Positions 45,766 through 53,644 of a stretch of 64,000 nt of DNA are shown one piece after another; the stretch's first letter is position 1; each line of letters starts with the position of its first letter. The notes under the pieces are model-generated. The model was given only the letters and a program-made list of their open reading frames with translations. It made no database searches and was not told the DNA's origin. The position numbers were made by a program, and so were the translations under genes. Source of the stretch: Nostoc punctiforme NIES-2108 (GTDB lineage Bacteria > Cyanobacteriota > Cyanobacteriia > Cyanobacteriales > Nostocaceae); assembly GCA_003326195.1 (NCBI GenBank), contig LXQE01000152.1:127902-191901 (forward strand), written 5' to 3'.

Positions 45766-45810
45766 CGACTGAACAAATAATACTTGGTTAATTTGTTCAG
45801 TCGTGTTTTA
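45766..45810 (+). terminator. terminator of the RND operon
   Basis: CGACTGAACAAAT and ATTTGTTCAGTCG form a 13-bp perfect stem with a 12-base loop, followed by TGTTTTA. It starts 9 bp after the permease stop. Confidence 0.85.
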
Positions 45811-45920
45811 ACAATTCATTGTGGTAAAAATAGGATTTTTTATTAAGCCTTTATTAAATATTTGCTTAACAGTCTTATGTACAGTGACTAATTAAATGGC
45901 GTTGCGACAAATTCGTGTCA

Positions 45921-46532
45921 TCAACTTAAGCCATGCCACTTTAGCCTTGCAACAATTTGTGTTGATACAGCTTGCAAGTTCTCTCTGCTGATTCTGCGGC
46001 GTAGTTTAGCAAAAAATTCAATTCCGAAGTCTTGTAAAAGTTGAGAAGCGAGTTTTTGGGAGACATAACCGCGATACCTTCGGTAAGCTTCGCTAACGCC
46101 AAAAATTTTGCCAAACAGACCACTCAGTAAATCATGTACAGGCTGACGGTCATCAACATTAACAGGAGTGATAGTTACATTTAAAAGTTGACCAAACTCA
46201 TTGACGACAAGATGCAACTTGAAACCAAAAAACCAATCCACAGAAGTCTTGCCACGCTCGGCTAAACCTTTAAACACCCTATGGCGTGAAATCCGACGAT
46301 TATGGCAGACTTTCAAGCTGGTTGAATCGATAAAACCGATACCCGTACATTTGCCAAAACAATGTTTGAGATAGACGCATAAAGGTATCAAGGTAGATGG
46401 TATCCATTCGATAAATCTTTGATAACTGGGGAGACCGGGAAACACATCACTCCAATATTTTTTCACTTGATTCAAATAAAAACACTTGAAATTTCGGTAG
46501 TGATTCTGATGAAATGCAATCAGTATTAGCAT
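45921..46532 (-). pseudogene. IS982-family transposase remnant
   Basis: The frame encodes 203 residues. FHQNHYRNFKCFYLNQVKKY, then GIGFIDSTSLKVCHNRRI (with the first catalytic Asp) and the RVFKGLAERGKTSVDWFFGF segment are diagnostic of IS982 transposases. Three lesions are visible. The N-terminal 70-80 residues are missing at the junction near 46525. The second catalytic region, normally FGDxGY, is replaced by FGVSEAYRRYRGYV because a 29-nt repeat (46071-46099) interrupts it. The C-terminal third with the catalytic Glu is replaced by RLKWHGLS and a stop. It cannot be active. It abuts, head to head, an IS701-type remnant. Confidence 0.85.
46071..46099 (-). repeat. 29-nt dispersed repeat inside the IS982 transposase
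   Basis: On the minus strand this is GCGTTAGCGAAGCTTACCGA followed by AGGTATCGC. It differs from the copy at 53065-53093 by three bases out of 29. Both copies are read in the same frame (VSEAYRRYR and VSVAHRRYR). Confidence 0.85.
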
Positions 46533-46832
46533 TAGAGATAATTACAGAATTAATGGAATCAGGCTTCAATATTGAATTAGTATTGGCTGATAGTTTATAT
46601 GGTGAAAGTAGCCAATTTATTAGAAAAATAGCTGAATATAAGTTAGGGTACGTGGTATCAATTAGAAGTAATCATGGAGTCTGGTTGCCTTCAGGGCAAA
46701 GTGTTAGGGCGAATAAGTGGTGTAAATTTGAGAGAACATTTAGCAATTAAAAATCAGAGACTAGATACATTAGGGAAATAATTTATGGTAAAAAAAGAGC
46801 CATAACTTACTGGGAAATAACTACTGACCTCG
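46525..46832 (+). pseudogene. IS701-type transposase remnant
   Basis: The frame from about 46525 encodes ALEIITELMESGFNIELVLA, then DSLYGESSQFIRKIAEY and YVVSIRSNHGVWLPSGQ, a piece of a DDE transposase of the IS701/IS4-like group (VLADSLYGES with the second catalytic Asp). It hits a stop at 46748, but the same frame continues as KSETRYIREIIYGKKRAIT YWEITTD, so the stop is a point lesion. The 5' half and the 3' end are missing. The left edge coincides with the truncated IS982 fragment, so one element probably inserted into or recombined with the other. Confidence 0.8.
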
Positions 46833-46964
46833 CGCATTCATCGTTTTTGATCGCGATCGCACTTCCTGTTTCTCTACCAGCTTGACTTACAGCAGTAATT
46901 AGCAATAATTGATACCGTCCACGCCATAAGTATTTGCGATCGCTTAATCTTATATTGAAGGGTA

Positions 46965-46999
46965 AAAAACCCAGCTTTTCTATGAAAACCAGGTTTTTA
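46965..46999 (-). terminator. imperfect terminator hairpin downstream of the DUF928 gene
   Basis: AAAAACCCAGCTTTTC against GAAAACCAGGTTTTT, a hairpin of the AAACC...GGTTT class, lying 14-48 bases after the DUF928 stop. Confidence 0.5.
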
Positions 47000-47012
47000 A
47001 GTAATTGTTAAT

Positions 47013-47933
47013 TTATTTTTGGGCAGTACAACAGGGCAATAAAGGCTTACTTACAACTTCTTTAATGTCTACTGAATTTAACAAATCTTCCCAATATTTC
47101 TGAACTTCGGGATCGTTAGGACGCTGGCGGCGTAAATTAGCTAAAGTTCTCAGAGCATCTTCCCAAAATCCAGCGGTGGCAAATAAAACTGCACGATCCA
47201 AGTCTGTGTTTGGTTGGTTTAGCTGAAGAGATAGGTTTTCATCTTGCAATCGCACAATTATACCTTCTACATAAGAGTCTTTATCGCGGTTATTAGGATC
47301 GCAAATCATCGAAAAAGTCCAATTGTACTCTTTACCGATTTGTAGAGATGGCTGATCGACAGGTACATTTACGCTAACAATACCATTCTGCCCAACAGGT
47401 TTGAAAGTTCCTTTATACAATGGGTCAATGCTATCACCATCCCGCAAAACAAATTCTAGTGCTTGCACTGTTGTCGAGGTTTGAGGAACGTAGAAAAAGA
47501 ATGTGGGATGCTCTGATGTAGTGCGTTGAGCTTCTTTATCTGTTGGTGTCAAGGGAATAAGATATTGTCCAGTTTGAAAGCAACTTCCCCGTGTTCCTGC
47601 TGACCTTACCCTACCAGGTCTACCTGGGACAAAGGCAATACGATTTCTACTACTACCGCGTTGAATATAACCTGTAACATTTCTAATCGCAGCAGTAGCA
47701 TATCTATCTCCAGGACGTAGCCGCTCTGCTTGCTGAAAATTCAATAAAGCTTTTCTATAGTTTCTCCGTTTGGTTTCGTTATAACCAAGTTGCATATATT
47801 GGGTGTAAGCAGATTTTGCTTGTGCTAGTTGGTAAACTGACTCTGTTGCCAAAACCTGAGTAATACTTCCAGGCTCGAAGGGTAGAAATGCTAAAGCAGC
47901 AAGCAGATAACTTGCCCAAAATCTATATTTCAT
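47013..47933 (-). CDS. DUF928 domain secreted protein with TPR-like N-terminus
   Basis: The frame opens at 47981, but ATG 47933 (MKYRFWASYLLAALAFLPF) gives a proper signal peptide with cleavage near residue 30, so 306 residues is preferred. A TPR-like helical pair (NYRKALLNFQQAERLRPGDR) is followed by the DUF928 domain: GTRGSCF, TSEHPTFFFYVPQTSTTV, VLRDGDSIDPLYKGTF, GIVSVNVPVDQPSLQIGKEY and FSMICDPNNRDKDSYVEG. The C-terminal part has another helical pair (LFATAGFWEDALRTLANLRR). The family is abundant in cyanobacteria, with CHAT or TPR partners, but has no known activity. It is periplasmic by its signal. Confidence 0.85.
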   Translation of the reverse strand: MKYRFWASYLLAALAFLPFEPGSITQVLATESVYQLAQAKSAYTQYMQLGYNETKRRNYRKALLNFQQAERLRPGDRYATAAIRNVTGYIQRGSSRNRIAFVPGRPGRVRSAGTRGSCFQTGQYLIPLTPTDKEAQRTTSEHPTFFFYVPQTSTTVQALEFVLRDGDSIDPLYKGTFKPVGQNGIVSVNVPVDQPSLQIGKEYNWTFSMICDPNNRDKDSYVEGIIVRLQDENLSLQLNQPNTDLDRAVLFATAGFWEDALRTLANLRRQRPNDPEVQKYWEDLLNSVDIKEVVSKPLLPCCTAQK

Positions 47934-48065
47934 GATGTTTATGTTTACTTGTAGTACATTCTTTGGGTATACATAATACAATAGCCTAAGCTTTACAGTG
48001 ACAAGACTTTATGTGTGCTACTTTCTGGGAAGGCTGAGGTAGTATTGTAATTTTTTTTACAACAA

Positions 48066-48094
48066 AATTCCCAACTTTTTCTAGAAGTTGGGAA
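48066..48094. terminator. hairpin ATTCCCAACTT/AAGTTGGGAAT
   Basis: A perfect 11-bp stem, 8-base loop. It is a member of the family at 8118-8148. Confidence 0.55.
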
Positions 48095-48221
48095 TCTTAA
48101 CCTTTGGATTTTCAGTAGTTTAAAGTTGATAAACTATTAGCTTTTGCCTATTCCTTAATACAATACAGTTCAGTTAAGCAATTTTTTCCTTCTCTTTCTT
48201 CTCTCTGCGTCCTCTGCGCCT

Positions 48222-48270
48222 TCTCTACGAGACGCTGCGCGTTGGCGGAAGCCTCTCCAAGAGTTGGCGG
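48222..48270. repeat. small repeat nested in an older repeat
   Basis: CTACGAGACGCTGCGCG, GGCGGAAGCC and CTCTCCAAGAGTTGGCGG are inserted into a CTCTGCG...CTGCGGTTCG tract whose uninterrupted form is seen near 27680-27705. Confidence 0.55.
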
Positions 48271-48375
48271 TTCGTTAAAAAATTGACTTGGATAACAGAG
48301 TTTTAGCCTTAACCCAAGCGTATTGTTCCTTAATAGACATCTGGTGAAATTAAAGATACCTTATCTAGAACCCTT

Positions 48376-48404
48376 GTAGAGACGTAGCATTGCTACGTCT
48401 CTAC
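48376..48404. repeat. perfect palindrome GTAGAGACGTAGCA-T-TGCTACGTCTCTAC
   Basis: Two 14-base arms around a single base. It lies just after the ftsH stop, on the side where the minus-strand transcript ends. Confidence 0.8.
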
Positions 48405-48422
48405 ATTTTTTCACTCTTATAT

Positions 48423-50312
48423 TTAATGAGGTACAGCCAATTGTTCATCGGCTACCTGAACATGATCGGCAACAATTTTGCGGAATGCATCACCTTCAAT
48501 TGTTTCCTGTTCTGCTAGCAAATCTACTAAACGCTCCAAAACTACGCGATTTTCTTCCAACAGTTCTTTAGCTTTAATGTAAGAATTGCTAACAATTTCG
48601 CGCACTTGTGAATCAATTTTGGCAGCAATTTCCTCAGAATAGTCTGATTTATTCATCCAGTCACGTCCTAAAAATACCTCTCCACTCTGATTTTCTAGTG
48701 ACAATGGGCCTAATTCTGACATCCCGAAGCGTGTCACCATCTGCCGCGCCATCCCTGTCACGTGTTGCAAGTCATTGCTTGCACCTGTGGTCACTTCTGG
48801 CTTCCCAAAAACGATTTCCTCGGCGGCGCGACCACCCAAAGTAGCAGTAATCCGGGATTTTAGTTGGCAACGGGAAATTAACCCCTGTTCTTCGTTGGGA
48901 GTAAACCAAGTTAATCCCAGTGCTTGTCCCCGTGGAATTAATGTAACTTTCTGCACAGGGTCATGGTCTTTAAGCAATGTGCCCACTAAAGCGTGTCCAA
49001 CTTCATGATAGGCAATCAAGCGCTTGCTCTTACTATCTACTAAGGCGGTACCTTCCATACCTGCAACAACTCGGTCTACAGCAGCATCGATTTCTAAAAG
49101 GGTGACAGCTTCTTTCCGTCTTCTAGCAGTGAGAATAGCGGCTTCGTTGAGTAAGTTGGCTAAGTCTGCGCCAGTAAAACCAGGAGTGCGGCGAGCGATC
49201 GCTTCTAATGATACGCTAGGATCGATTTTCTTATTCCGCGCATGGACTTGCAAAATTTCCAGTCGCCCTTTGAGATCGGGTGGATCGACCATCACTTGTC
49301 TGTCAAAGCGTCCCGGTCTGAGTAACGCTGTATCTAAAACATCTGGGCGGTTAGTGGCAGCAATAATAATGATGCCTGTGTTACCTTCAAACCCATCCAT
49401 TTCGGTGAGCAGTTGGTTGAGGGTTTGTTCGCGCTCGTCGTTACCGCCACCAATCCCAGCACCCCGTTGTCTACCTACTGCATCAATTTCATCGATAAAT
49501 ATTAGACAAGGGGCATTCTCTTTGGCTTTCTTGAAGAGGTCGCGCACGCGAGATGCACCCACACCAACGAACATTTCCACAAATTCTGAACCGGAAATAC
49601 TGAAGAATGGTACACCAGCTTCACCAGCGATCGCTTTTGCTAGTAAAGTTTTACCAGTACCAGGAGGGCCAATTAACAGCACTCCTTTGGGAATCCGTGC
49701 GCCTACAGCAGTAAATCTTTCTGGCTGTTTTAGGAAAGTCACAACTTCTTCAAGTTCTTCTTTAGCTTCTTCAACCCCAGCGACATCTTCAAATTTCACT
49801 CCAGTTTTTGCCTCCATTTGGAAGCGAGCTTTGGATTTGCCGAAACTCATCGCTTGGCTAGAAGCATTAGTAGAGCGTCGGAGGAACAATAGCATTAAAG
49901 CTACTAGTGGCAAAATCCACATCAAGTTGATCAACAGTCCAACAGCAGCTCGACTGTTCGCAGAGGAAACTTCGCCAAAATCAACATTCTTATCTTTGAG
50001 AATGTTGATTAACTCTGTGTTTTGCGCCAAAAGTCTCACCTGTTGCGGTGGTGTATTATCTTTTTGTCCCTTGAGATAAACCTTTGCTAGCTGTTCGGTT
50101 TCGTCAAGCTCTACTTTCTCGACTTCTCCCGCCTTCACTTTCTTGATCAAGTCACCATAATTTAGCGAAGCGGTTTCTGCCTTTTGTGCCATGACAGGAG
50201 TACTTCCGAAAATTCCTGGCAACATAATCAAACTAGCAGCAATTGCACCAAACCAAGCAACGCGCTTTGAGGACTGCCTTTTTATCAATGCTTTTTTTCC
50301 CGAATTTGTCAT
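48423..50312 (-). CDS. ftsH: ATP-dependent zinc metalloprotease FtsH
   Basis: 629 residues. Two membrane segments flank a short lumenal domain (about residues 20-40 and 122-142). The AAA core follows, with Walker A GPPGTGKTLLAKA, Walker B IFIDEIDAVGRQRG and the second region of homology NRPDVLDTALLRPGRFDRQV. The protease domain has the zinc motif HEVGHALVG, followed later by the third ligand region. It degrades photosystem II D1 and other membrane proteins at the thylakoid or plasma membrane as a hexamer. Cyanobacteria have several FtsH paralogues; which one this is cannot be assigned with certainty. The upstream spacer (50313-50701) is divergent from an FMN reductase gene. Confidence 0.95.
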   Translation of the reverse strand: MTNSGKKALIKRQSSKRVAWFGAIAASLIMLPGIFGSTPVMAQKAETASLNYGDLIKKVKAGEVEKVELDETEQLAKVYLKGQKDNTPPQQVRLLAQNTELINILKDKNVDFGEVSSANSRAAVGLLINLMWILPLVALMLLFLRRSTNASSQAMSFGKSKARFQMEAKTGVKFEDVAGVEEAKEELEEVVTFLKQPERFTAVGARIPKGVLLIGPPGTGKTLLAKAIAGEAGVPFFSISGSEFVEMFVGVGASRVRDLFKKAKENAPCLIFIDEIDAVGRQRGAGIGGGNDEREQTLNQLLTEMDGFEGNTGIIIIAATNRPDVLDTALLRPGRFDRQVMVDPPDLKGRLEILQVHARNKKIDPSVSLEAIARRTPGFTGADLANLLNEAAILTARRRKEAVTLLEIDAAVDRVVAGMEGTALVDSKSKRLIAYHEVGHALVGTLLKDHDPVQKVTLIPRGQALGLTWFTPNEEQGLISRCQLKSRITATLGGRAAEEIVFGKPEVTTGASNDLQHVTGMARQMVTRFGMSELGPLSLENQSGEVFLGRDWMNKSDYSEEIAAKIDSQVREIVSNSYIKAKELLEENRVVLERLVDLLAEQETIEGDAFRKIVADHVQVADEQLAVPH

Positions 50313-50701
50313 AATAATTACCCTTTGTCTGCTGGCACAAGTTAAGCGCTGGTTTTATGCCTATTCTTCTATCAAAAATTGTAATAACTGGAAATTACAC
50401 TTTTCTTATCTAGTCTAACTTCCTCACAAAAGCATTCCCAAGTTTCTTCAGGCTATTACATAAAGTTGAGCGATCGTTATCTAGTATGCAGCTGTTAAAA
50501 CTGGGCATTGGGTACAAGAGGCAGAGGGGCAAAGTTGCAGAGTGGAAAAATCTTACTGCAACTTCTCCTCTGCTCCCCATTCCCCAGTAGATATTAATTT
50601 GACACATTACGGCACAAATCGCTAAGATAAACATAGTCATAACGATTCCGCTTTTTAAGAAATCTGGTGATAGTAGCTAGTTAATAGTTTGTGGGTTAAT
50701 T
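50313..50701. other. divergent spacer of ftsH and FMN reductase
   Basis: Contains purine/pyrimidine repeat DNA at about 50500-50590 (GGCAGAGGGGCAAAG, CTCCTCTGCTCCCCATTCCCC). No confident promoter is visible by eye. Confidence 0.4.
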
Positions 50702-51247
50702 ATGGTGAAAATTATTGGCATTGGTGGTAGTTTAAGACCCAACTCTTATACCCAGCTTGCTTTAGAAGTCGCAGCGCAAAGGGTTGAAGCTGTAGGTGCA
50801 GAGGTAGAAATTCTCGATTTACGACAGTTGCAGCTACCATTTTGCACTGGCGCAAAGGAGTATCCAGAGTATCCAGATGTTCAGCGGTTGCAAGAAACAG
50901 TTAGTCAGTCCGATGGGTTAATTTTAGCGACACCTGAGTATCATGGTGGCGTTAGTGGTGTCCTGAAAAATGCTCTGGACTTAATGAGCTTTGATCAACT
51001 ATCTGATAAAGTAGCAGGATTTATTAGTGTTTTGGGTGGTCAGTCTAATAGCAACGCTCTAAATGAACTACGGTTAATTACCAGATGGGTTCATTGTTGG
51101 TCTATCCCTGAACAAATTGCGATCGGACAAGCTTGGGGTGCATTCAGTCCTGAAGGCAAACTAGTAGATGAAAAGCTCTCTCAAAGATTTGATCAATTTG
51201 CTCAGAGTTTAGTTGATAACACTCGCAAACTACGGGGCGTAAATTAA
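50702..51247 (+). CDS. NAD(P)H-dependent FMN reductase family flavoprotein
   Basis: A 181-residue flavodoxin-like protein: GIGGSLRPNSYTQLALEVAA at residues 6-25 is the FMN phosphate loop, and LATPEYHGGVSGVLKNALD (about 79-97) the second FMN-binding loop. VAGFISVLGGQSNSNALNELR is also conserved. It reduces FMN or quinones with NAD(P)H; family members can also act on chromate or azo dyes. It stands alone, convergent with the ferrochelatase-like gene across a terminator hairpin (51251-51278). Confidence 0.85.
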   Translation: MVKIIGIGGSLRPNSYTQLALEVAAQRVEAVGAEVEILDLRQLQLPFCTGAKEYPEYPDVQRLQETVSQSDGLILATPEYHGGVSGVLKNALDLMSFDQLSDKVAGFISVLGGQSNSNALNELRLITRWVHCWSIPEQIAIGQAWGAFSPEGKLVDEKLSQRFDQFAQSLVDNTRKLRGVN

Positions 51248-51250
51248 TTG

Positions 51251-51278
51251 TAGGGTGGGTCTAGTTTTGCCCACCCTA
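51251..51278. terminator. bidirectional terminator hairpin
   Basis: TAGGGTGGG pairs with CCCACCCTA around a TCTAGTTTTG loop, between the stops of two convergent genes. Confidence 0.7.
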
Positions 51279-51291
51279 GTAAACTCAAAAC

Positions 51292-52410
51292 TTAATGATG
51301 ATGGTGGTGATGATGGTGATCCCCAGCTAATTGGGGATTAATTGCCAAAGGTTGCTCCGACAACAACTCTGCGATATGAGCATCAGCCCATTGCGCCACC
51401 ATTGCCAAGAATTCTGGATGATCGTTGACGCAAGCCATTTGCACGTAGTTCGTGCCAGGATGCTGTTTCTCTAAAGCATGGATGATATGATGTACATCCA
51501 ATAAAGTTTCGTGGTTTTCTGTGGCAAAGCCAATTGGCATAAAGATCACTACTTTCGCACCCAATTGAATCAGGTTATTTGCAGCTTGCTCTGCATTTGG
51601 CTGCGTCCAATCAATTAGGGGTGTGTCATGATTGAGCCAACCCACGGAAATTAAGGGATAGCGGTTAATCAACTTATCCCGAACCAAGTCGTACATTGCT
51701 TCACTTTCGGCAATCCCAGAAGTAAAGCCTTTAGCTTTATGGGGACAGCCGTGGTTCATTAGCACAATGCCGATTTGAGAAGGGAGATAAGCTCCTGCTA
51801 ATTCAGCAATTTTCTCTTCAACCAGATGAGCCATCAAATCGATGTAAGCTGGTTCATTGAAGAAAGAAGGAATGTAGCGCTGTGCTTTCACCCAGTGTTC
51901 TTCACCGTCAGTCAACTCAACGAGAGCATTGTTAACTTGCTCGATCGCAATTCCACTGGTAAAGATAGAATCAACAACTAGCAACGGGTAGATTAGCAGC
52001 TTGTCGAAGCCTTGGTTTTTGATTTCTGCCAAGACTTGATTGGGTAGAAAAGGGGCGCAGAAGTTAAAAGCCTTGAAAACTTGAACCTTATCGCCCCATT
52101 TTTCTTGTAAATTTTTCTCAATCGCAGCCCGTTGCTGTTCAAAAATCGCATTGTGTGGGGAGATAAAATCGTGGTGTGTGTGTCCCCACTCATGGCGGTC
52201 AAATAGCGCCAAAAGCTTTGCCAGAGGCGGATAAATCCAGGTTGGTACTGGTGCGAATTTTGCTGTCAGTAGATTTAAAGCCTGTTCGTTATAATTGGCG
52301 AAATCTTCGTAGCTTTCGACTTCGCCGTAGCCCATGAGCAATACGGCTACACGGTCTTTACCTGATACATGCTCGTGAGTGTGTTGTACTTTTTCCGGCG
52401 TGGCAACCAC
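51292..52410 (-). CDS. ferrochelatase-like protein with polyhistidine C-terminus
   Basis: 372 residues. The fold and motifs are those of chelatases: VAVLLMGYGEVESYEDFANY, KLLIYPLLVVDSIFTSGIAI, IGIVLMNHGCPHKAKGFTSG (with a conserved His) and FMPIGFATENHETLLDVHHI near the C-terminus, where the ENHETL block carries a metal-site Glu and His. It lacks the C-terminal chlorophyll-binding helix usual in cyanobacterial HemH and ends in eight consecutive His residues. It may be an alternative chelatase (iron, cobalt or nickel) or a metal-storage variant. The gene is alone, with no heme genes adjacent. Family assignment is fairly sure; substrate is not. Confidence 0.7.
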   Translation of the reverse strand: MVATPEKVQHTHEHVSGKDRVAVLLMGYGEVESYEDFANYNEQALNLLTAKFAPVPTWIYPPLAKLLALFDRHEWGHTHHDFISPHNAIFEQQRAAIEKNLQEKWGDKVQVFKAFNFCAPFLPNQVLAEIKNQGFDKLLIYPLLVVDSIFTSGIAIEQVNNALVELTDGEEHWVKAQRYIPSFFNEPAYIDLMAHLVEEKIAELAGAYLPSQIGIVLMNHGCPHKAKGFTSGIAESEAMYDLVRDKLINRYPLISVGWLNHDTPLIDWTQPNAEQAANNLIQLGAKVVIFMPIGFATENHETLLDVHHIIHALEKQHPGTNYVQMACVNDHPEFLAMVAQWADAHIAELLSEQPLAINPQLAGDHHHHHHHH

Positions 52411-52889
52411 AATTAGTTCCTCAATATAACCAGAGTGCAGAGAGATATAAAGTTAGGGAATAGCTTACGCATTTTCCCTTATAGTAACTTATTATCCCAT
52501 CCGGGGGGATAGGATAGGTGCAAAAATGAAAATAATAAGTCAAAAGACGTATAAAATTTACGTGGCTTAATACACTTCTTGTATAAATACCCAACAGAGG
52601 TTGGAAATTTTGAAGCGGTTTAAAACTTGACATTAGAATTATTAGACCTGTCTTAAAAATAGAGGCTGAAACAAAGCAAAATCATTCCCAGATTATTTTC
52701 ATTGTTCCTTGTGAGCGCAGCTCATGGAGTCTCTTACACAAATGCAAAATTCGCCCTTTCTTTCTCCCAATTTTGCCAGAAGCAGAGGTAATTTCAAAAT
52801 TCCTCTCCCAAGGGACAGGGATTTAGGGTGAGGGCTTTTGATTTATGCAAGAAGTCTAATGCCCAATACCCAATTTTTGGAATAGACAG
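52411..52889. other. intergenic, no gene seen
   Basis: A divergent spacer with a CTCCCAAGGGACAGGGATTTAG tract and no credible ORF. A 70-codon minus-strand frame (52421-52633) has no ribosome site. Confidence 0.4.
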
Positions 52890-53483
52890 ATGAATATAAT
52901 TATTTGCCCTGGAATTCATGATCCAGAGTTAACTGAAAGCTTTAGAGTCGGATTGTTAGATTTAGTTTCTCATGGCGCGATCGCACACAACCCTACAAAT
53001 ATACTGATTTATCCGGGTAAAGATGTTTTAGTTTTATCAGCCTTGCACATTTTGCAGTTTTTGCGCGTTAGCGTAGCTCACCGCAGGTATCGCTTAACCG
53101 ACTCTCTAGAATCACCAATTATATTCATCAGCTTTAGTGCTGGCGTAGTTGGGGCAATAGGGGCAGCACATTTGTGGCAACTCTTGGGTGGTCGTGTCAA
53201 AGCGTTTATTGCTATAGATGGATGGGGAGTACCACTACAGGGTAATTTCCCTATTCATCGGATGAGTCATGATTATTTCACCCATTGGAGTTCATGTTTG
53301 CTAGGCAGTGGGCAAAATAACTTTTATGCAGAGCCAGCAGTCGATCATTTGTCCATCTGGCGATCGCCCCAAATTGTACAAGGCTGCTGGGTAGATTCAT
53401 CCATTGAGATTATTCCACCCAAAGGTCGTCTGACAGCAACTGAATTTTTGCTTATGCTGTTAAAGCACTATGAAGCAAATTAA
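52890..53483 (+). CDS. alpha/beta-hydrolase-like protein with an in-frame repeat insertion
   Basis: 197 residues. MNIIICPGIHDPELTESF and the elbow FISFSAGVVGAIGAAH (S-F-S-A-G, a variant of GxSxG) suggest an esterase/lipase-like fold. AFIAIDGWGVPL and YAEPAVDHLSIWRSP could carry the Asp and His. Residues about 60-68 (VSVAHRRYR) are encoded by the 29-nt dispersed repeat at 53065-53093, inserted without breaking the frame in the region before the elbow. Whether the fold tolerates it is unknown. It is conserved in cyanobacteria as a hypothetical protein. The start at ATG 52890 follows a weak ribosome site. Confidence 0.6.
   Translation: MNIIICPGIHDPELTESFRVGLLDLVSHGAIAHNPTNILIYPGKDVLVLSALHILQFLRVSVAHRRYRLTDSLESPIIFISFSAGVVGAIGAAHLWQLLGGRVKAFIAIDGWGVPLQGNFPIHRMSHDYFTHWSSCLLGSGQNNFYAEPAVDHLSIWRSPQIVQGCWVDSSIEIIPPKGRLTATEFLLMLLKHYEAN
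53065..53093 (+). repeat. 29-nt dispersed repeat inside the hydrolase-like gene
   Basis: GCGTTAGCGTAGCTCACCGC followed by AGGTATCGC, 26 of 29 bases identical to the minus-strand copy at 46071-46099. Confidence 0.85.
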
Positions 53484-53549
53484 TCCGGACAATGGAGTAA
53501 GTAAACAGGAGTTAGGAGTGAGGAGTGATGAAGGGAACAGGTTACAGGT

Positions 53550-53640
53550 GACAGTCAAGAAAAACTATACCCCATAGCCCATGTCCTATGCCCCATGCCC
53601 TATGCCCCATGACCTATGCCCCATCTACCCAAAATAAGTA
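53550..53640 (+). repeat. tandem CCCATGCCCTATG repeat upstream of MFS gene
   Basis: CCCATAGCCCATGTCCTATG, CCCCATGCCCTATG and CCCCATGACCTATG units. They extend the MFS frame 19 codons upstream of the probable true start. Confidence 0.7.
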
Positions 53641-53644
53641 TCTA

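Larger units (their letters stand above)
47934..48422. other. intergenic, hairpins and nested repeats, no gene
   Basis: Contains the hairpin at 48066-48094, the tract CTCTCTGCGTCCTCTGCGCC interrupted by a second small repeat (48222-48270), and the perfect palindrome at 48376-48404. Nothing coding is visible. The FtsH gene ends at its right. Confidence 0.55.

Noticed and set aside
49024..50079. 351-codon plus-strand ORF opposite ftsH
   Set aside because: It is the shadow of the FtsH frame; the ftsH protein is beyond doubt.
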